NCBI GenBank assembly: GCA_023957125.1
Contig: JAMLHL010000037.1
Span: forward strand, 1 to 35,459
DNA length: 35,459 bases
Source of the DNA: Chitinophagaceae bacterium
GTDB taxonomy: Bacteria; Bacteroidota; Bacteroidia; Chitinophagales; Chitinophagaceae
Direction: 5' to 3'
Program-made: the position numbers and the translations under genes
Part shown: positions 31,739-35,459 of the stretch, piece after piece
Numbering within the stretch: the stretch's first letter is position 1
Layout of the letters: each line of letters begins with the position of its first letter
Notes under the pieces: generated by a model
Seen by the model: the letters and a program-made list of their open reading frames with translations, nothing else
What the model was told of the DNA's origin: nothing
The model's database searches: none

Positions 31739-34213
31739 TTACAGGGCTTGTAAAAACTCTTCCAGTTCCATTTCCGTTTTAAAAACCACATCCCTTGCTT
31801 TACTCCCCTGGTTAGGGCCCACAATGCCGGCGGATTCGAGTTGGTCCATCAATCTGCCTGCCCGGTTATAACCGAGCTTCATACGGCGTTGCAGCAGGGA
31901 GGTGGAGCCAATCTGGCTTTGTACGATCAAACGTGCGGCTTCTTCGAACAGGGGGTCCCGGTTTCCGATGTCAAAATCTTTTCCTTCCAGCTCTTTTTCA
32001 TCTATATATTCCGGCAGGTAAAATGGCTGGGGATATCCTCTTTGGGCGCCTATGAACTCCGCAACTTGTTCCACCTCCGGGGTATCCACAAAGGCGCATT
32101 GCACCCTTGTAACTTCACCATTGTACGACACCAGCATATCGCCGCGACCGATCAACTGTTCTGCACCGCCGGTATCCAAAATGGTGCGGGAGTCAATTTT
32201 GGACGATACCTTAAAGGCTACCCGTGCGGGGAAGTTGGCTTTGATCGTCCCGGTAATGATGTTTACCGACGGACGCTGCGTGGCGATGATCAGGTGGATA
32301 CCCACAGCCCTGGCTAATTGGGCAAGGCGTGCAATCGGCATTTCGATCTCCTTGCCGGCAGTCATGATCAGGTCGGCAAACTCATCAATCACCAATACGA
32401 TAAAAGGCAGGAACTGATGCCCTTTTTCGGGATTGAGTTTCCGGGCTATGAATTTTTCATTGTACTCCCGGATATTGCGACAACCGGCTTCTTTAAGCAG
32501 GTCGTAGCGGTTGTCCATTTCTATACAAAGTGCATTTAATGTGTGTACCACTTTTTTGGTGTCGGTAATAATAGACTCCTCTTCCCCGGGCAGTTGGGCC
32601 AGGAAATGTTTTTCAATCAAACGGTATAAGCTCAGCTCCACTTTTTTGGGATCCACCATCACCAGTTTAAGCTGCGAGGGATGTTTCTTGTATAACAGCG
32701 ATACGAGGATGGCGTTGATCCCTACCGATTTTCCCTGTCCGGTAGCGCCCGCCATCAGCAGGTGGGGCATTGTAGCCAGGTCCACAATAAAGTGTTCGTT
32801 GTCTATTTTTTTCCCCAATGCAATGGGTAGTGAAAATTTGTTTTGTTGAAAACGTTCGGTAGATAAAAGTCCTTTCATGCTCACAATGGCTTTCTTTACA
32901 TTGGGCACTTCAATACCAATGGTACCTTTTCCGGGGATCGGTGCAATAATGCGTATCCCTAAAGCCGCGAGACTTAAAGCAATATCATCTTCCAGGTTTT
33001 TGATCCTGGAGATACGAACGCCCGCAGCGGGCACAATTTCGTATAAGGTAACAGTGGGGCCTACCGTGGCAGAAATATGACGGATATCAATATCGTAGTT
33101 TTTCAGCGTGTTAAGGATCTGGCGTTTATTGGCTTCCAGTTCGGATGCGTCCAGCACTATCTTTTCGCTGCCATGGGTTTCAAGCAGGTCAAGCGAAGGA
33201 TACTGGTAATCCCTTAAATCGAGGATCGGATCATAAGGGGGTAAATTCTGTACTTTTGAAATACCGGACTCAGCGGTTGTTTCGTCTTCCGGAGATTCCT
33301 TCTCTTCTTCTTTCAGAGAATTGATCTGCAGTTCCAGGTCTCCCATGTTTTTTTTACCGGTTTTGGAAATAACTTTAGTCGGAGGCGGGGTCGTTTCTGA
33401 AAGAGAAAGACCATTGTTGGGATCGCCTTCTTCTGCGGGGTGAATGACCACTACGCCGCCACGGGATTTGGGCGTGTTATCTTTAATGCCGGTTTTGATT
33501 TCCTCTTCCAAAAACAGTTTGGCTTCTTCCGAGAACGAATTATCCACCGGCACCAGCCGGTCGCCTTTATGAGGTTGCCTGGCGTCCGGTCTTTTTGACG
33601 GAATGGTGAATGCCGGGTTGAACCGCCAGATGAAATAAGCAAAACCGGTGGCGAGCAACAATACAGCCGTTCCAATTTCGCCCAACAAACCCCTGAGCCA
33701 GTTGCTGGTGATATTACCGGCTTCACCTCCCCAGGGAAATGCGTGGCTATGGGTAATGAAAGCGAGGGCGGTGCTGAAAAACAGCAGCCCGGTGATCACA
33801 TACCTGAAATTGCGCCAAAGAGAGAATACGGGTTTGCCAAATAGCAGGTTTACTCCGGCAACAAAGAAGAAACTGCAAAACAAATACGAGGACAAGCCAA
33901 ACCCCTTAAAGAAGAAGAGGTGTGAAATGTAGGCACCAATTCTTCCCAGCAGGTTGGCTGCTTTTATATTATCGCCAAACAGGAAGGCAGAGAAACCCTG
34001 GAGTACTTTATCCTGATCCTGCCGCCAGGTGAAGACATAGGAGGTAAAAGCTATAAAGAGAAAAACGGCAACCAGCAGGAAAAAACTCCCCAGTATCTTA
34101 TGGGTACGTTCGTCTTTCACTAATTCCTTCATCCTTACCTTTTCAGTTTTGTCATGGGTAAGTTTTTCCGGATCAGGAGATTTGGACTTATTATTTTTTA
34201 ATCTATTAGCCAT
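31739..34213 (-). CDS. ftsK: DNA translocase FtsK/SpoIIIE
   Basis: The 824-residue product has four N-terminal membrane helices (about 40-200), an acidic linker of ordinary length for Bacteroidota (about 205-330), and the alpha/beta motor domain with Walker A GATGQGKSVG (near residue 490) and Walker B VIDEFADLIM, followed by ATQRPSVNIITG. The C-terminal gamma winged helix (about 760-824, SLLQRRMKLGYNRAGRLMDQLE) reads KOPS-like polar sequences. FtsK pumps chromosome ends to the division septum and activates XerCD at dif. The start ATG 34213 follows a -7 box 29 bases upstream. Confidence 0.97.
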   Translation of the reverse strand: MANRLKNNKSKSPDPEKLTHDKTEKVRMKELVKDERTHKILGSFFLLVAVFLFIAFTSYVFTWRQDQDKVLQGFSAFLFGDNIKAANLLGRIGAYISHLFFFKGFGLSSYLFCSFFFVAGVNLLFGKPVFSLWRNFRYVITGLLFFSTALAFITHSHAFPWGGEAGNITSNWLRGLLGEIGTAVLLLATGFAYFIWRFNPAFTIPSKRPDARQPHKGDRLVPVDNSFSEEAKLFLEEEIKTGIKDNTPKSRGGVVVIHPAEEGDPNNGLSLSETTPPPTKVISKTGKKNMGDLELQINSLKEEEKESPEDETTAESGISKVQNLPPYDPILDLRDYQYPSLDLLETHGSEKIVLDASELEANKRQILNTLKNYDIDIRHISATVGPTVTLYEIVPAAGVRISRIKNLEDDIALSLAALGIRIIAPIPGKGTIGIEVPNVKKAIVSMKGLLSTERFQQNKFSLPIALGKKIDNEHFIVDLATMPHLLMAGATGQGKSVGINAILVSLLYKKHPSQLKLVMVDPKKVELSLYRLIEKHFLAQLPGEEESIITDTKKVVHTLNALCIEMDNRYDLLKEAGCRNIREYNEKFIARKLNPEKGHQFLPFIVLVIDEFADLIMTAGKEIEMPIARLAQLARAVGIHLIIATQRPSVNIITGTIKANFPARVAFKVSSKIDSRTILDTGGAEQLIGRGDMLVSYNGEVTRVQCAFVDTPEVEQVAEFIGAQRGYPQPFYLPEYIDEKELEGKDFDIGNRDPLFEEAARLIVQSQIGSTSLLQRRMKLGYNRAGRLMDQLESAGIVGPNQGSKARDVVFKTEMELEEFLQAL

Positions 34214-34242
34214 GAAACACCAAACACTTGATTAAAGTTAGG

Positions 34243-34250
34243 CAAAGATA
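34243..34250 (-). promoter_or_regulatory. -7 box of ftsK
   Basis: TATCTTTG on the minus strand is a full match to TAnnTTTG and ends 29 bases before ATG 34213. It is the same octamer as in the guaB, lolA and ABC-F promoters. No good upstream TTTG is visible. Confidence 0.45.
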
Positions 34251-34338
34251 ACGGGTTTTGGAAGGGAGTTTTGATTTCCCGGGGAGAGAGTTGAGAAATT
34301 TGAAAATGCCTGCCCTGAGGAATGGAAGGGTACGTCTT

Positions 34339-34353
34339 AACTGTCAGGTTTTT
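34339..34353 (+). repeat. Copy of the AACTGTCAGGTTTTT motif
   Basis: This 15-mer is identical to 4631-4645, the right outer arm of the palindromic element, and its first 12 bases are the complement of 4442-4453. Before it, CCTGCCCTGAGGAATGGAAGGG (34310-34331) resembles the degenerate repeats after pepT. It probably marks another fragment of a dispersed repeat. It lies between ftsK and the small unknown gene. Confidence 0.6.
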
Positions 34354-34362
34354 CACATTCTT

Positions 34363-34695
34363 TTAAAACAATTCCAGGTAAGCTCTTTCCCCCTTTGTTG
34401 TTTCATATGCATCAATGGCCGCTTTTATTGCTTTTGAAACTATCTTTTCATTTTCGAGAACAACAGGTTCGCCATTTTTTAACGCACCCCGGAGCCATTC
34501 CCCGCTGTTTTTTACCTTGAAAAATTCAAATTCATTTTCACCCGCCGTGTTTTTCAGGAGTACGGTATAAGCTATGATCCGCTCTTTGTTTTTGTATTTA
34601 AAGAAAAGAAATTTTACAGGACGGCGAATTCCCACCCGTTTGTTGATGACCTCTGCTACGCCTTTGTTTGCAATTGATAGATAAAACGGTTTCAT
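34363..34695 (-). CDS. Small hypothetical protein
   Basis: The 110-residue product starts at ATG 34695 with MKPFYLSIANKGVAEVINKR and has no signal peptide or membrane helix. It mixes basic strands (RPVKFLFFKYKNKERIIAYTVLL) with an amphipathic C-terminal helix (NEKIVSKAIKAAIDAYETTK). Composition and codon use look like real coding sequence. No family is recognised and no function is proposed. The neighbours are a decayed sulfatase gene and ftsK. Confidence 0.65.
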   Translation of the reverse strand: MKPFYLSIANKGVAEVINKRVGIRRPVKFLFFKYKNKERIIAYTVLLKNTAGENEFEFFKVKNSGEWLRGALKNGEPVVLENEKIVSKAIKAAIDAYETTKGERAYLELF

Positions 34696-34822
34696 GATAA
34701 GGGTTCAGACCCTCAAAACTATAAAAATTTTCGGGGATAAAAAGTTATAACCGATTAATAAACAATCCATTAACAGATCCAAATGAATTGTTATACCAAT
34801 AGGTGAGCATCTTCCAACACTT

Positions 34823-34948
34823 CTAAAATATCCGCAACAAGTCATAACCCATATCATCCGCGAGAATAAAAACAATGTTGGGTATGGATTGCCCCCATGC
34901 GGTTAAACAGCCGATAGTGCAAAAAACAACGAAGATGTATCTGATCAT
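34823..34948 (-). pseudogene. 5' stub of a sulfatase gene
   Basis: From ATG 34948 the frame encodes a signal peptide (MIRYIFVVFCTIGCLTAWGQ) and then SIPNIVFILADDMGYD, which is the N-terminal metal-binding start of type I sulfatases (normally PNIVFILADDMGYGDL). Right after GY the sequence departs from the family (DLLRIF) and stops at 34823. The catalytic CxPSR region and the rest of the usual 450-600 residues are absent; the next gene on that strand starts about 130 bases on. The gene was therefore cut by a deletion that removed nearly all of it. The deletion is inferred; the truncated signature is seen directly. Confidence 0.8.
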
Positions 34949-35106
34949 AGCCGCGAATATTTTAACCTCTGTATGCAAAATACAAAACATCGTATGGTGC
35001 CCCATAAAAAGATCCGCTGCTAAGTAATCCTGATAACGGACGGCACGGAAAGGCCTGGTAAGTTTCATCCTTGAAAACCTGAGGTGTCCTGTGAGCCATT
35101 TTGGGT
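34949..35106. other. Gap between the sulfatase stub and the DUF4097-like gene
   Basis: These 158 bases hold the presumed upstream region of the lost sulfatase gene. An ORF continues in frame from 35068 into the stub (MKLTRPFRAVRYQDYLAADL), but it has no protein character that I recognise. Confidence 0.4.
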
Positions 35107-35459
35107 TTACTTCCGCAGGTATATTTTCCCGTTAGTGGTCTGGAGTTTTATTTTTTGCCCGCCTCCGTTGAGTGTACCGTTGAAGGAGGAAGAAATACCC
35201 GGATATGAGAGGGAAAACACAGTCTTGTGTTGTACTTTGGCGCGCTTCTTAATAATGGAATTAACGGTATCCTTTTCGATGGTAAACCCCGGCACGGTGA
35301 TATCAACTCCTGTTTTAATGGTATCTGCCCACAAGTTTAATGAATGGCCTAACATCTCAAATTCCGGTTTATTTTCTTTCACAGGACCTGATGCCAGCTT
35401 CAGGCTCTCATCAGCATAAATAGTGCCCGACATCGTGTTCATGGTTAAATCGGCCTTTG
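35107..35459 (-). CDS. C-terminal part of a second DUF4097-like surface protein
   Basis: The frame runs from the right window edge to TAA at 35107-35109 and contains KADLTMNTMSGTIYADESLKLAS, then short alternating strands and the end GQKIKLQTTNGKIYLRK. The TTNGKIYLRK-type end and the strand-turn pattern are those of DUF4097 proteins, which form beta-helical structures. The 5' part lies outside the window. It is a separate gene from the broken DUF4097-like gene at the left edge, 34 kb away. An in-frame ATG at 35442 is internal and not the real start. Confidence 0.75.
   Translation of the reverse strand, partial: KADLTMNTMSGTIYADESLKLASGPVKENKPEFEMLGHSLNLWADTIKTGVDITVPGFTIEKDTVNSIIKKRAKVQHKTVFSLSYPGISSSFNGTLNGGGQKIKLQTTNGKIYLRK

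Noticed and set aside
1..35459. CRISPR array, tRNA, rRNA or complete insertion sequence
   Set aside because: No regularly spaced direct repeats, no cloverleaf with a CCA-type end, no rRNA signature and no transposase gene were seen on either strand.

Overview
The window looks like chromosomal DNA of a Bacteroidota bacterium, most likely of the Chitinophagaceae or a close family. The grounds are Bacteroidota-type promoter boxes (TAnnTTTG, several with an upstream TTTG 19-21 bases away), weak or absent Shine-Dalgarno sequences, signal peptides ending in an Ala-Gln type junction, DUF4097-like surface proteins, OmpA proteins with thrombospondin type 3 repeats, and the gene order ftsK-lolA. The family-level assignment is an inference; no rRNA or tRNA gene is present.

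Layout from left to right. 1-1386 (minus): a HEAT-repeat membrane protein gene, then a DUF4097-like gene broken by one in-frame TAG and running off the left edge. 1733-4364: ammonium transporter amtB converging on an MFS exporter. 4365-5159: gene-poor, with an elaborate palindromic element (22-bp outer stem enclosing two 10-bp hairpins), a second cluster of small palindromes and a possible decayed coding tail. 5160-9354 (plus): an operon of NfeD-type membrane protease, slipin, YdjC/ChbG-like deacetylase, a reading frame of about 100 codons with no standard start codon, and a predicted outer-membrane barrel. 9795-13972: mutS and a divergent ALDH7-type aldehyde dehydrogenase. 13973-14442: gene-free, with a perfect DnaA box abutting a parS-like palindrome. 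14443-19121 (plus): an OmpA/TSP3 barrel protein, a smaller TSP3 protein with a degenerate OmpA-like tail, and a secreted subtilase. 19133-23646: a small secreted protein, an SDR oxidoreductase, a D-2-hydroxyacid dehydrogenase and an ABC-F ATPase. 23650-26717: an orphan PAS histidine kinase and peptidase T. 26718-26982: tandem and dispersed repeats. 26983-29688 (minus): guaB and dprA. 29689-30257: three small plus-strand ORFs that start with the same nucleotides, two of them behind a repeated hairpin leader. 30258-34213 (minus): thioredoxin-like protein, lolA, ftsK. 34363-35459 (minus): a small unknown gene, the first 41 codons of a sulfatase gene, and the 3' end of a second DUF4097-like gene.

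Most genes are housekeeping: DNA repair and uptake (mutS, dprA), chromosome segregation (ftsK), GMP synthesis (guaB), ammonium uptake, lipoprotein transport (lolA) and envelope quality control (NfeD/slipin). The unusual material lies between them. The best candidate for something undescribed is the mini-ORF array at 29755-30274. Next are the three-stem palindrome at 4442-4642 and the start-less but intact reading frame at 8248-8553. Gene decay is visible in three places: the nonsense codon at 389-391, the sulfatase stub at 34823-34948 and the coding tail at 4723-4880.
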